Of a stretch of DNA of 64,000 bases, positions 53,881-63,200 are shown piece after piece. The DNA is from Chryseobacterium glaciei (GTDB lineage: Bacteria > Bacteroidota > Bacteroidia > Flavobacteriales > Weeksellaceae). The notes below the pieces were generated by a model. That model did not search any database and was not told the origin of the DNA. It saw nothing but the letters and a program-made list of their open reading frames with translations. Both the position numbers and the translations under genes were made by a program. The DNA lies in assembly GCF_001648155.1 (NCBI RefSeq), contig NZ_CP015199.1, forward strand, positions 2,614,501 to 2,678,500, given 5' to 3'. The stretch's first letter is position 1. The number at the start of each line of letters is the position of its first letter.

Positions 53881-54732
53881 TTAAAATTCTTCCATGTACC
53901 TTGAAATCGTTCGGCTAGAAATTATATATTTATATTTTTCTTCTAGAGTTATGCTAATTAACTCTGCTAATCTGTTTTTAGAAAAATCGACTCCTTGGTT
54001 AGTATACTCGATGAAAAGAGATTTGACTAACTTTTTTATCTCTTCTTTACTAGTATTGCTATTAATGATAAATTCGTCTTTTCTGATATCTTTTGAATCA
54101 GTAATCGAGAGATTCTTAATTTCTCTTTGCATTTCATTCAGCTTTTCTAGAATGTATTGATTTTCTGAAACAGTTTTGGTGTCTAATTCTTTAATAACAA
54201 ATTTACCAAAGTCCTGTAGATACATGGAGTGATTAGCTTCCTTTGATTTTTTAAAGGTAGCTTTTAGTTTTTCAAATAAATCCTTTTTAAATTCTTCAAT
54301 TGATGAAAAGCGTAAGTCCTTTCGATAATTAACATGTTCTACAGGACTAGTATCGAATGAATAACCAGTTTCATTATCTTTTATAATTACTGTTGCTTTA
54401 TCAAATGCAAATCTTAATCCTAATTCAAACATAACATTTGGATTTTTTGAACTGACATCACAAATCACTATGTCATCATAGAATACATTTTGTACAATAG
54501 TTTTTTGAATTACATGTGTCTCTTCGCTTTCACTGACAAGTCTGGTTCTAAATCCAGCATCTTCAGCTACAGATGTTATAATTTTTTTGACTTCTTTCCA
54601 ATGCCCTGGTGGGTAGCCCTCAGTGTCGGCAATTGGCATTATTAAACCACATACTGGACGATTGTCTTCTTTCTGGTTTGCTTTCTCTTGTGCGTTGTTA
54701 TCATTTTCTAATTCGTCACTCTTTTTGGTCAT
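53881..54732 (-). CDS. Nucleoside deoxyribosyltransferase/TIR-like protein
   Basis: The 283-residue protein has a charged N-terminal tail (1-25), then a Rossmann-like domain (about 27-155) with MPIAD, GHWKEVKKII and CDVSSKNPNVMFELGLRFA (about 91-109). The Asp...NPNV...ELG pattern is that of nucleoside 2-deoxyribosyltransferase-like folds, which with TIR and SLOG domains occur in conflict systems. A C-terminal helical region ends with a possible helix-turn-helix (about 230-283). The start 54732 is preferred because a -7 element lies 19 bases before it; an upstream ATG at 54825 would add a hydrophobic stretch. The fold is recognised, the activity is not. Confidence 0.72.
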   Translation of the reverse strand: MTKKSDELENDNNAQEKANQKEDNRPVCGLIMPIADTEGYPPGHWKEVKKIITSVAEDAGFRTRLVSESEETHVIQKTIVQNVFYDDIVICDVSSKNPNVMFELGLRFAFDKATVIIKDNETGYSFDTSPVEHVNYRKDLRFSSIEEFKKDLFEKLKATFKKSKEANHSMYLQDFGKFVIKELDTKTVSENQYILEKLNEMQREIKNLSITDSKDIRKDEFIINSNTSKEEIKKLVKSLFIEYTNQGVDFSKNRLAELISITLEEKYKYIISSRTISRYMEEF

Positions 54733-54751
54733 GGTTAGATGTTTATAAAAA

Positions 54752-54759
54752 CAAATATA
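54752..54759 (-). promoter_or_regulatory. -7 element of the NDT-like gene
   Basis: It reads TATATTTG on the minus strand, 19 bases upstream of the start at 54732. It supports that start and an operon of the NDT-like and NACHT genes. Confidence 0.6.
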
Positions 54760-54930
54760 ATTAAAATACTTATGTAAGAATCTATAGATGAAAAGTAAGA
54801 AGAATGGAATAAAAATTCTCATCATGTAATTTTCATAATAACTTTAAATAAAATTTTAATGTGACATGTTTTGTCGTTACCCTATCCTACATTTGGATAA
54901 AATTAATTGATATGAAAAAAAAGAATTTAA

Positions 54931-55179
54931 TTAAAGGTCTTGATTTATTGGAATATCAAAGAAATCTTTAAGCTGAATTTTTAAAGCTGTACAAAGTACA
55001 ATGGCAGTCTTAAAGGTGATGTTGGTTCTGCCATTTTCAATTCTGGAAATAGCAGTTTTTTCCAAATCACATAGAGATGCTAAATCAGTCAAAGAATACC
55101 CTTTGGATTCTCTGATGCTTTTAAGCCTCTCTCCCAGATTCTTTTGATAGGATGTAAATTTGTTAGGGTCTATTGACAT
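54931..55179 (-). CDS. XRE family transcriptional regulator
   Basis: The 82-residue protein is almost entirely a lambda-repressor-type helix-turn-helix: LGERLKSIRESKGYSLTDLASLCDLEKTAISRIENGRTNIT. ATG 55179 is preferred to a TTG at 55188. It diverges from the TG-like gene. An inverted repeat (55173-55188) covers its start codon, and a related palindrome (55215-55232) lies in front of the cassette. It probably represses itself and the cassette. Confidence 0.9.
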   Translation of the reverse strand: MSIDPNKFTSYQKNLGERLKSIRESKGYSLTDLASLCDLEKTAISRIENGRTNITFKTAIVLCTALKIQLKDFFDIPINQDL

Positions 55180-55188
55180 TGATGTCAA
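55173..55188. promoter_or_regulatory. Inverted repeat over the XRE start codon
   Basis: TTGACAT and ATGTCAA are perfect 7-base arms with a 2-base spacer. The core ACATxxATGT is shared with the palindrome at 55215-55232, so both are likely to be operators of the XRE protein. Confidence 0.55.
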
Positions 55189-55214
55189 TATTATCTTTTA
55201 TATTTGCTCGGTGG

Positions 55215-55232
55215 GTAAACATTAATGTTTAC
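55215..55232. promoter_or_regulatory. Perfect 18-base palindrome, likely operator
   Basis: GTAAACATTAATGTTTAC is a perfect 18-base palindrome. It lies 20 bases upstream of the cassette's -7 element, where the -33 element would be, so a bound regulator could block that promoter. Confidence 0.6.
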
Positions 55233-55251
55233 TGTGATGGGAAACTGTTTT

Positions 55252-55259
55252 TACTTTTG
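55252..55259 (+). promoter_or_regulatory. Cassette promoter -7 element
   Basis: TACTTTTG matches TAnnTTTG, 52 bases upstream of the ATG at 55312. Confidence 0.6.
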
Positions 55260-55311
55260 TAGAAATTTTTGTAAAATTGCAACCACCAAAACACACGAAT
55301 TATTAATATCT

Positions 55312-56766
55312 ATGATGAAAAAATTACAAGTTTTGAGCTTGTTGTCTCTAAGTTTATATGGAGTTGGGCAGATTCCCAATTTTCCCACTTCTCAAGCTCC
55401 CAATCCAAATAGTCTGGGTAACTTTTCCAATCCAAACTATGGAAGCCCAGCAAGGTCAAACGTTCCCTCTGTTCCTCATGCTGGTTTACAAAGCCAAAGA
55501 AACTCACAGATAGACCAGCAAAACCAGAAAATGGTTCAGGAGGATTTTAAGAGAGTAGCTCAGGAGCAGGAAGCCAGAAGTAAACAGGAAGAATACACCA
55601 GACAACAAACCTTAGAACATTCATTTTATAACCTTCCATCTTTGTCAAGTAAGGCAGCAACACAAGCCTATTATGATGCTTACACTCAATTAGCATCACT
55701 TAATACTGAAAACTACCTTATAAGTGAAGCCAATTTCATTGTGGAAAATGCTTACTATGGAGGTAAACAAAACTACAATCAGTTTAAATCTGGAATTCAG
55801 AAAACTGCAAAACAACTCTTGCAGAAAATGAAGGAAAGAAAACAAGATACAGAAAGCAATACAGATAAAAATCTGATGGTGTTTGAATACTTCTCTAAAG
55901 ACATGAAACTGGGAGGAGTTCAGCACAAAGCTATCAAATATGATTTTGAGGATTACATGGGTCAAAAAGACCATTCAAAGATGTTTGTTTCCAAACTGTT
56001 AAAAACAGGCTCAGGACAATGCCATTCCATGCCTTTGTTGTATTTGATGTTGGCAGAAGAAATGAATACAGAAGCCTCTTTAGCTTATGCACCTAATCAT
56101 ACTTACATTAAGTTTTTAGATGAAGAGGGAGAATGGCAGAATGCAGAGCTTACCAATGGCATTTTTACAGCCAATTCATTAATTCTGGAATCAGGTTATA
56201 TAAAATCAGAAGCTTTACAGAATGACATTTACATGAAAAGCCTGAGTAAAAAAGAATTGTTAGCCCAGTTCTATGCAGATTTAGCCAATGGGTATGCTCA
56301 TAAGTATGGTATGGATGAGTTTGTGGGAAAAACTTTGGATAAAGCACTTGAATACTCACCCAATAACATTTATGCCAATCAGCTTAAATCCATGTATCAA
56401 CAGGCAAGATTGACTTATGTAGCCAGTCAATTAGGAATTAAAGACCTTGAAAATCCAGAGGAACTTCAAAACATTAGATTTTATCCTAAAGCATTGGCTT
56501 TACTACAAGAGACCAAAGCCCAGTTTAACAACATTGATAACTTAGGATTTGTAATGATGCCAGAGGGAGCTTACGAGCAGTGGCTGGGTAATATGAAAGG
56601 TGAAGCTAACAGACAGAAAAGTGAAGAACTTGCTGAAAGAATGAGACAGGTTAATGCTGAAAAACAAAAGCAAAAACTACAGGAAGCCCAGAAACAAAAG
56701 AAAAAAGAATCTGACCAGTCTAAGGAGAAAGCCCAGTATTTCCCAATAGACCCAAAACATTTATAA
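55312..56766 (+). CDS. Secreted transglutaminase-like protein 1
   Basis: The 484-residue protein has a signal peptide (MMKKLQVLSLLSLSLYGVGQ), a Pro/Ser/Asn-rich linker, coiled-coil-like segments and a core with GQCHSMPLLYLMLAEEM (Cys237), LAYAPNHTYIKF (His263) and NAELTNGIF. This Cys-His arrangement resembles SirB1/transglutaminase-like folds. A TPR-like helical part (about 320-380) and a Lys/Gln-rich coiled tail follow. Start 55312 is chosen for the signal peptide and promoter; the frame is open further upstream. It overlaps the next gene by 1 base (TAATG). A protease or amidase role is inference. Confidence 0.72.
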   Translation: MMKKLQVLSLLSLSLYGVGQIPNFPTSQAPNPNSLGNFSNPNYGSPARSNVPSVPHAGLQSQRNSQIDQQNQKMVQEDFKRVAQEQEARSKQEEYTRQQTLEHSFYNLPSLSSKAATQAYYDAYTQLASLNTENYLISEANFIVENAYYGGKQNYNQFKSGIQKTAKQLLQKMKERKQDTESNTDKNLMVFEYFSKDMKLGGVQHKAIKYDFEDYMGQKDHSKMFVSKLLKTGSGQCHSMPLLYLMLAEEMNTEASLAYAPNHTYIKFLDEEGEWQNAELTNGIFTANSLILESGYIKSEALQNDIYMKSLSKKELLAQFYADLANGYAHKYGMDEFVGKTLDKALEYSPNNIYANQLKSMYQQARLTYVASQLGIKDLENPEELQNIRFYPKALALLQETKAQFNNIDNLGFVMMPEGAYEQWLGNMKGEANRQKSEELAERMRQVNAEKQKQKLQEAQKQKKKESDQSKEKAQYFPIDPKHL

Positions 56767-57881
56767 TGAAAAGACATTTACTATATAGAACCTTATTCCT
56801 ATCTCTACTATTTTTATTGATGAGTGCTGGAACTGGAACAGTTAAGGCACAAAATAACCAGTTTTATAACGAAGCCTATCAAACCATAGACAACATGCTG
56901 AATGACAAACAGCAGTACAGCTTCAAAGAGGCTGTTTTTAGTGTGGAAAATGCTTACTATCAGGGTAAGTTGGACACAGACAAATTAAATCAAGAAATAG
57001 CCTTTTTAAAAGGCTTTGCCAATGCTATTGTTCAGAGTAGAGATTTAACCTATAAACAATCAGACAAAGACAAAGTAAGCAAGTATGCAGCAGTCTATTC
57101 CATCATGTGCCAGACCCTGCCCATTGCTATTAAAGATACAGTAATCCAGTACAAACCTTTCAACTATGATTTTGAGGATGTATTCGGTCATAAAGACATT
57201 ACCAATTTATTTGTATCTAAACTTCTGGCTACCAAAAAAGGGAACTGTAATTCTATGCCTTATCTGTACAAAATTTTAGCTGAGGAATTGGGAGTAGAAG
57301 CCAATCTGGCATTAGCACCGAACCATGTTTATATCAAGCATCAAATCAAATCTGATGGTTGGTATAATACAGAGCTTACAAGTGGGATATTTCCACAGGA
57401 TTCATGGTTAATGGCTTCGGGATTCATTCATTTGGATGCTATCAAAAATGGGGTGTTTATGAAGGCACTGAACAATAAAGAAAGTCTTGCTCTATGCTTG
57501 TTTGATTTAGCACAAGCATACAACAGAAATTTTCCTGATAATGATGGAGAATTTGTATTAAAAGCTATAAACAGAGCCTTAGAAGTTTATCCTAACTTTG
57601 CTAAAGCCTTAATTCTGAAAGCTGAAACTCACAAAGAACAGTTTGAAATGCTTATGGATAAACAGAATTTGAGTTCCACTAATCCTGAAAACATAAAAAA
57701 GGCTCAACAAGACCCAAAAGCCAAAGAACTCATGGAGTTAATGACAAAAGAATACACTCACATCTATGAGATTGGTTACAGGCAAATGCCAGAGGAAATG
57801 TATCTGGATTGGTTAGTTTCTTTAAGAACGGAAAGAGAAAAATACGAGAATAAAAAATTATTAAATAACTTTACGAAATAA
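56766..57881 (+). CDS. Secreted transglutaminase-like protein 2
   Basis: A 371-residue paralog of the preceding protein, with a signal peptide ending about residue 28 (GTVKAQ). The core motifs recur: GNCNSMPYLYKILAEEL (Cys161), LALAPNHVYIKH (His187) and YNTELTSGIF, followed by a TPR-like helical part. Both copies keep the Cys and His, so both are probably functional. The two sit in tandem with a 1-base overlap, and the RHS protein follows 4 bases later. The pair may process or accompany the RHS product. Confidence 0.72.
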   Translation: MKRHLLYRTLFLSLLFLLMSAGTGTVKAQNNQFYNEAYQTIDNMLNDKQQYSFKEAVFSVENAYYQGKLDTDKLNQEIAFLKGFANAIVQSRDLTYKQSDKDKVSKYAAVYSIMCQTLPIAIKDTVIQYKPFNYDFEDVFGHKDITNLFVSKLLATKKGNCNSMPYLYKILAEELGVEANLALAPNHVYIKHQIKSDGWYNTELTSGIFPQDSWLMASGFIHLDAIKNGVFMKALNNKESLALCLFDLAQAYNRNFPDNDGEFVLKAINRALEVYPNFAKALILKAETHKEQFEMLMDKQNLSSTNPENIKKAQQDPKAKELMELMTKEYTHIYEIGYRQMPEEMYLDWLVSLRTEREKYENKKLLNNFTK

Positions 57882-57884
57882 CAA

Positions 57885-59045
57885 ATGACCATGAAAAGAA
57901 TTTTATTGACTGGTTTTGTACTTATAGCAGGATTTACACAAGCACAGGAAAAAAGTAAATCTCACACTAAACTCAAAGCAGAGAAACCTTTTGTAAACCC
58001 TGTAAAACTTACTAAAGAGGAAAGAAACAGACCTTATATGGATGAGGTTTTAAAATCCAGAGACCCTTTAACTCCAGAGGAAGCAGAAAGGAGAAGAAAG
58101 AACATTGAGGCTGGAAACCCATTTAAGAAATATGGTTACTATCCCAAAGTAGCTACTTTAAGCAAAGGAAAGTACTTGGAATTCCATGACAAGGATTCTA
58201 TTGTAAGTATTGGCTCTGTAAGATTCAACAGAAAGACCAAAGAGATTGTTGAGTTCAGGGAGATAGATTTAAGTGACCCAGATGCGCAACCGTACTTAGA
58301 TACTGCGGGCAGATGGTTCTCTCCTGACCCGTTAAGTGAGGAATATTCAAGCTGGTCACCTTATAACATGGTTATGAATAACCCAATAAAGAACATTGAC
58401 CCTGATGGAAGAGGTGTTCTTGACAACTTCCAGTTACTTCAAAACGGACAGGTTAAGCTTATAGAGAAGACTGATGATAAAACTGATACTTTATTTGCAT
58501 CAGATAAGAAAGGTAACGTGGATAAAAGTAATAGTGTGACAGTTGAAAAAGGTATTGTAGGTCAGTTACAATACTATAGAGATGGAAATACATCAGATAG
58601 CTATCCAGCCTATCACCAAGCTATAAAAGAAAGTACGGAATCTACCCAAAATGATATGTCTAAGTTATTTGATTTCTCAGCCAAAAATTCTACAGTTGAA
58701 TTTTCATTGACTGACTTTAAAATAAACGATAAAAAATTTATCTCTCTACAAACGTACAACTCGGACGAAAGGTCACCAGGTATGAATCAAATTGGTGTTG
58801 CAGAAGGAAGTGAAATAAAACTGAAACATAATCATCCGAGCAAAGATACTTATGATAGCAGTTTTACAGAAATAAACTCTATGGGCTTTAAAGAACAAAA
58901 TGGAAGAACAAAAATTTCTGGGGATTATTATAACGTAAGGGGAAATGGTAGTGGCAAACCAATCAATTACAAATATCAAACTTATTTTCCAAAATCAGGA
59001 AATCTATATAATGTTACACCTACAGGAATTAAGCTTGCTAGGTAA
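57885..59045 (+). CDS. RHS-core protein with JAB-like C-terminus (candidate toxin)
   Basis: The 386-residue protein has a signal peptide (about 1-20), a charged region, and an RHS repeat-associated core (about 139-176: DTAGRWFSPDPL, SSWSPYNMVMNNPI, ending DPDGR). In RHS proteins this core marks the point where the toxin domain starts. The remaining ~210 residues carry an HxHP motif (HNHP, 315-318), reminiscent of JAB/JAMM-type toxin domains. The long YD-repeat shell is absent, so this is a reduced form. The following lipoprotein may give immunity. The JAB call is tentative. Confidence 0.7.
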   Translation: MTMKRILLTGFVLIAGFTQAQEKSKSHTKLKAEKPFVNPVKLTKEERNRPYMDEVLKSRDPLTPEEAERRRKNIEAGNPFKKYGYYPKVATLSKGKYLEFHDKDSIVSIGSVRFNRKTKEIVEFREIDLSDPDAQPYLDTAGRWFSPDPLSEEYSSWSPYNMVMNNPIKNIDPDGRGVLDNFQLLQNGQVKLIEKTDDKTDTLFASDKKGNVDKSNSVTVEKGIVGQLQYYRDGNTSDSYPAYHQAIKESTESTQNDMSKLFDFSAKNSTVEFSLTDFKINDKKFISLQTYNSDERSPGMNQIGVAEGSEIKLKHNHPSKDTYDSSFTEINSMGFKEQNGRTKISGDYYNVRGNGSGKPINYKYQTYFPKSGNLYNVTPTGIKLAR

Positions 59046-59072
59046 ATAAACAATAATTTAAGATTCAGAATA

Positions 59073-59531
59073 ATGAAAATTACAATAATTTTTGCTTTTA
59101 TTTTTTTCTTGTTTACTTCATGTGAAGAGAAAAAAAACAATACGGATTTAAATGATAATTTATATAACGTTCTTATAGATTACCAGAAAAAAAATCCTTT
59201 TAAAGAGGTACCTGAAAATTCAATGTATGTTTATGAAGTTTATTTTTATCAGGATAGCACTCTATCTGTCTCACTTAGTCCGATTGGAGTTAATCTTGAA
59301 GAGAAGAATCCTTATGGCATTTATAAAGATGAAACTTTAAAAGCCACATACATTATTGATAAAAACAGAATTGGAAAAAATCTTGTAAAGAAATACATTC
59401 AAAGAGATTTGGATAAGTTTGTTTTAAAAGACTTTGTAATAAATGATGCAATGTATCCAGAATATATTTATAAAATCAAAGGGGAAAATCTAATATTTAA
59501 AGACTCTATAAGGGGGAATGTTCACAGGTAA
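59073..59531 (+). CDS. Small lipoprotein, candidate immunity protein
   Basis: The 152-residue protein has a lipoprotein signal peptide ending in TSC (Cys about residue 17), followed by a charged mature domain rich in Lys, Asp, Tyr and Asn. I recognise no family. It follows the RHS-core gene by 27 bases, the position where immunity genes for polymorphic toxins are usually found, and is the last gene of the cassette. A lipoprotein anchor would place it in the periplasm or outer membrane. The immunity role is inference from position. Confidence 0.55.
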   Translation: MKITIIFAFIFFLFTSCEEKKNNTDLNDNLYNVLIDYQKKNPFKEVPENSMYVYEVYFYQDSTLSVSLSPIGVNLEEKNPYGIYKDETLKATYIIDKNRIGKNLVKKYIQRDLDKFVLKDFVINDAMYPEYIYKIKGENLIFKDSIRGNVHR

Positions 59532-59636
59532 ATAGGACTAAATATAAACCTACTATTTGTTTTTAATAAAATACTGATATTTAAATTGTTAACGTGTGAA
59601 ATATCGAATATATTGTCTTACAAGATAAAAAAAAAG

Positions 59637-59674
59637 AATAACTTCTCTCAAAAAATGGGAGAAGTTATTGTTTT
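59637..59674 (+). terminator. Terminator after the cassette
   Basis: AATAACTTCTC and GAGAAGTTATT form an 11-base-pair stem with an 11-base loop, followed by GTTTT. Confidence 0.8.
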
Positions 59675-59851
59675 CAGGAATATAGTTAAATGCTTACACC
59701 TCGATTTTTGTTTATTTTTTGAACATCAAAAAGTGATGAAAAATTGATGAAATTTCAATCTGCCTTTTGTAATAAGAAGTGTGATGAATATCAGCAACTT
59801 AAATGGAAAACAAAGCCTCTAAGTCGTTACAATGCATATAGTGATATTAAA

Positions 59852-59884
59852 AATTTCCTCTAAAAATGAGGAAATTATTTTTTT
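59852..59884 (+). terminator. Second hairpin, similar to the previous terminator
   Basis: AATTTCCTC and GAGGAAATT form a perfect 9-base-pair stem followed by a T-run. Its flank (TTTTTTTCAGAAATA) resembles that after the hairpin at 59637 (GTTTTCAGGAATA). The two may be diverged copies. Confidence 0.6.
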
Positions 59885-59940
59885 CAGAAATACCGTAGAC
59901 AAGCTACGTCTGTTTCTTTTCTTATTTAAGAAATTATTTT

Positions 59941-60099
59941 TCCGTAATTGGACGTAAAGCTTTGCTGCGAATCTCTATGAAAACATTCCCAATACTTATT
60001 TGCTAAATTTTACTGAACACAACCAATTACTAACATGTATCAGTAAGATTGATGATGGAGAAAGCAAAAGCTAAAATTTCTAAAAGTATGGGCTTTTAA
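59941..60099 (+). pseudogene. Decayed integrase C-terminus
   Basis: The stretch closely resembles the last ~160 bases of the intact integrase (51614-51772). Shared pieces include AAGCTTTGCT, TAAATTTTACTG and GGGCTTTTA. It is broken: a base is missing before GCTTTGC, a few bases are lost after ACTGAACAC, and the catalytic Tyr codon has become TGT (Cys). No upstream part of an integrase is left. It is therefore the relic of a second, older or duplicated integrase, and suggests a past integration or a partial duplication. Confidence 0.85.
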
Positions 60100-60232
60100 A
60101 TTGGTTTTATATTTATGGAATCCCATAATATTATCAAGTACAAAATTTTGTAACTTGTGAAGTTAAATGCAATTAGTCGAAAATCTCAGGCTGGATGCAA
60201 AAGTTACATTTTAAACTAATAATCTAAAGCTG

Positions 60233-63200
60233 ATGAATGTATTAAGCCAATACATAACATTTTTAAAGGAATACAAAAAGCTACTTGAAAGAGGGGTAAA
60301 AGATATATTATCTTCAGGGAATTCAAGTAATTTTATATGGATAGATGATATTGAGAATTTTGTAAATGAAGGGGTTTGTAGTACTACTTTACTGGAAATT
60401 TTTTCTTCTCAATTTAAGAAGCAATTGTCAATATTTACTTTAGAAAAACAACTTAAACCTCTTATAATAATCCCAGATGAATTTGTTGATATCATTGAAT
60501 TTGATGAGGCAAAAAATCTATTTAAAAGTATAGCTGGAACTGAAGAGGATTTGGAAGAATTTAGCAATTCTGAAGTAGGTAAGAAACAAATAGAAAAATT
60601 AAAAAATTTTCGAAAAAATAAAGATTTATATTCTAAATTATATAGAGCTTATAATGATATTAGAAACGATTCGAATTTAGAGATTGTTTTGAGTATTGGA
60701 TTGATACAGTATTCAAAATTTAATAATAATGGGAATTTATCGAAAACTAATCAGCATTTATTTCACTTTCCTTTGTCTTTAAATTTGGATTCAAGTAATT
60801 CCATTAAAATCAGTTTTTCAGAAAAAGAAGACCCTTATGCAGATTTCTTTTTTTTAAATAATACACCAAGTGAAAAGGAAATCTTATCTAATATAATTGA
60901 TAGATTTGACCAAAAGATTTCAGAAAATGGATATGAGTATATTTTTAATGATGATTTAAGAGAACTTCTCTCGAAATATCTTCAAAGAATATCTAGTAAC
61001 TCTATTTTTATAGATTCTATCTTTAAACCTGAAAAAGATTTTTATAAAGAAGATTATTTTAGAATTACTTATTCACCAGCAATAAATATTAAATATAAAA
61101 AACCACGCTTTTTTGAAAAGCTGACTAACTCAATAATACAATTTAGTGATGATAATAATGTTGAAGCTAAGTTATTTAATTTATTAATAAGAAATCCAGA
61201 AGCTATAAATAATAATTCATATACTAAAGCTAATTATTTTATAGACGAATTATTTGAGAAGAATAAATCAAGTTTTAAGCATTTGAATGGAGCTGATGAT
61301 TTTTCTGTATTTTTCCCCTTGCCTTTTAATAAGGAACAAAAACAGATATATGAAAATTACCTTAAAAATAGATTAACTGTAGTTACTGGACCTCCTGGTA
61401 CAGGAAAATCACATACAATCGTTAATATATTATGTTCTTTATTAGCACAAGGTAAAAGAGTTTTGGTTACTGCACAGACAGATAAGGCTTTAGAATCTTT
61501 ACTAGATAAAATACCAGAAACCTTTGATGACCTGATTTTTACTAAAATTCAATTAGAAACGAATCAAAATCGATTTTCTTTAGAGAAAAGCATAGGAAAT
61601 ATTTCTAAAATTTTGACAGATGATTTTTATTACGATACTGAATCAAAGTTAAGTGATTTAGATAATTTGAAGTCAGAATATGTAAAAATTAAATTTCAAA
61701 TAATTCATGCATTAGAAAAAGAATATAAACAAATTACTATTAATGACTCTTTTAATAATCTAAGAGCTTTTCAAGTTATTGAAAAATTTGAAAGAAAAGA
61801 CTTGAAAGAGTGGAATTGGATAAAAGATGTATTATCTGATTCAGATTTAAAGGATTTTAGTTCTATTAAAGCTTCTATTGTTAAGTTAAGGAGCCTAGGA
61901 AAAACAGAAATTAAATATAGTGCTTTTACAGACATTGATATAACATCTATTTTAGAGCAATTAGAAAATTTTGATTTTAAAAACTATCTAACTATTAAAG
62001 AGCAATATAAGCAAATTCTAAATTATCTAAATCTAACAGAAGGGAATAAAAGAGGTCTATTAAAAGTAAATCTTGATAAAATTATTGAGATAGGTAATGA
62101 ATTTTCAAATACTGATATTGTAGTTAATAGTTTAAAAGACTTAGATAATGTTACAAACCAACTAAACAATAGTTATAAAAATAATATTCTAAATTCTAAT
62201 AAATCATTTTCTGATTTAATAGCAAATGGTGCTAAATATCTATTGGATATTGAAACTTACCTTTCTTTTTCAGAACAAGAAAAAGTAGGTTTTTTTACTC
62301 GTTTAAAGGCAGGCTTTAAGATTGTTTCTTATCTGGAAGAATTCACTATTAATGGTAAGAAATGTAACACAAAAACAGAAATTAAATTATTAAAATCCTT
62401 AATAGAAAATTTACTTATTTTAAATTATAACTATACTATACTACAGAATAGTGGTTATACTTTAATTATTGGAGAAAACTCAAACCTATCTGACAAGGTA
62501 AATGTTTTGAATTTAACCTTACTAAAGGTTCAACGAAATAAAGATGCTATTTCTAAAATTGAGTTTAATTCTGACTTTATTACTTTTTCTGATTACACTA
62601 AAATAAATTTACTTGATATAAATGCTTTGTCAAGAAAAGCAATTTTATTTAAAGAAGAATTAGAAAATTTTAGAAATATTGAATCGATATTTCAGCAAAA
62701 AGAAAAAATCTTAGAAGAAATAAGCTCAATAATTGAAAAGTCTAGCATAAGACAAGATTTTAATGAATTTTTGCCTGTAGATAATATAATTAACGAAGAT
62801 GTATTTGAAAAGTTAAAAAATAGATTTTTGGAAATTGGGAATAAAATAAAAAGCGAGCAGGAATTTACTCGTTTGAATAATTTTGTTAAAACAAAACTTC
62901 CTAACACCTTTGATTTTTTAAATACTATTGATGAAAATTATATAACTAAAGAGAATTTCGAATTTTTTTCTGCAAGTTATTTTTTAAAGGAAAATCAATA
63001 TGTAGATTTTCAGAGATTTACAGAAGAGCTCTCACAAATAAATAATAAGATTTATACAATTAAAAGTGAAATATTATTTGATTTGGCAAAAAAGAACTTT
63101 AAAGAAAAGTTCAGTGACAATGAAATTGATGCATTTATAAATCTTTTAGAGCAATACAGATATAATCAATCTCAAAGTGTAAGAAAAATTAAGAATCAGA

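Larger units (their letters stand above)
59532..60232. other. Gap with duplicated hairpins and an integrase remnant
   Basis: About 700 bases without an intact gene. It holds a terminator (59637-59674), a second similar hairpin (59852-59882) and a decayed integrase end (59941-60099). The rest is AT-rich with no ORF I can support. Confidence 0.7.

Noticed and set aside
54733..54825. Upstream start of the NDT-like protein adding a hydrophobic N-terminus
   Set aside because: The -7 element at 54752-54759 lies inside this stretch and points to the ATG at 54732, so the hydrophobic segment is probably not translated.
54881..54900. Small hairpin TATCC/GGATA downstream of the XRE gene
   Set aside because: The stem is only 5 base pairs with no clear T-run, too weak to call a terminator.
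55225..55311. Upstream start of the first transglutaminase-like protein
   Set aside because: It would place the promoter element inside the coding region and bury the signal peptide 30 residues from the N-terminus.
59532..60232. A second attachment-site copy of the ssrA 3' end near the integrase relic
   Set aside because: I looked for the T-arm sequence on both strands and saw no match.
62692..62907. Minus-strand ORF of 71 residues
   Set aside because: It lies fully inside the helicase gene in another frame and has no family features.
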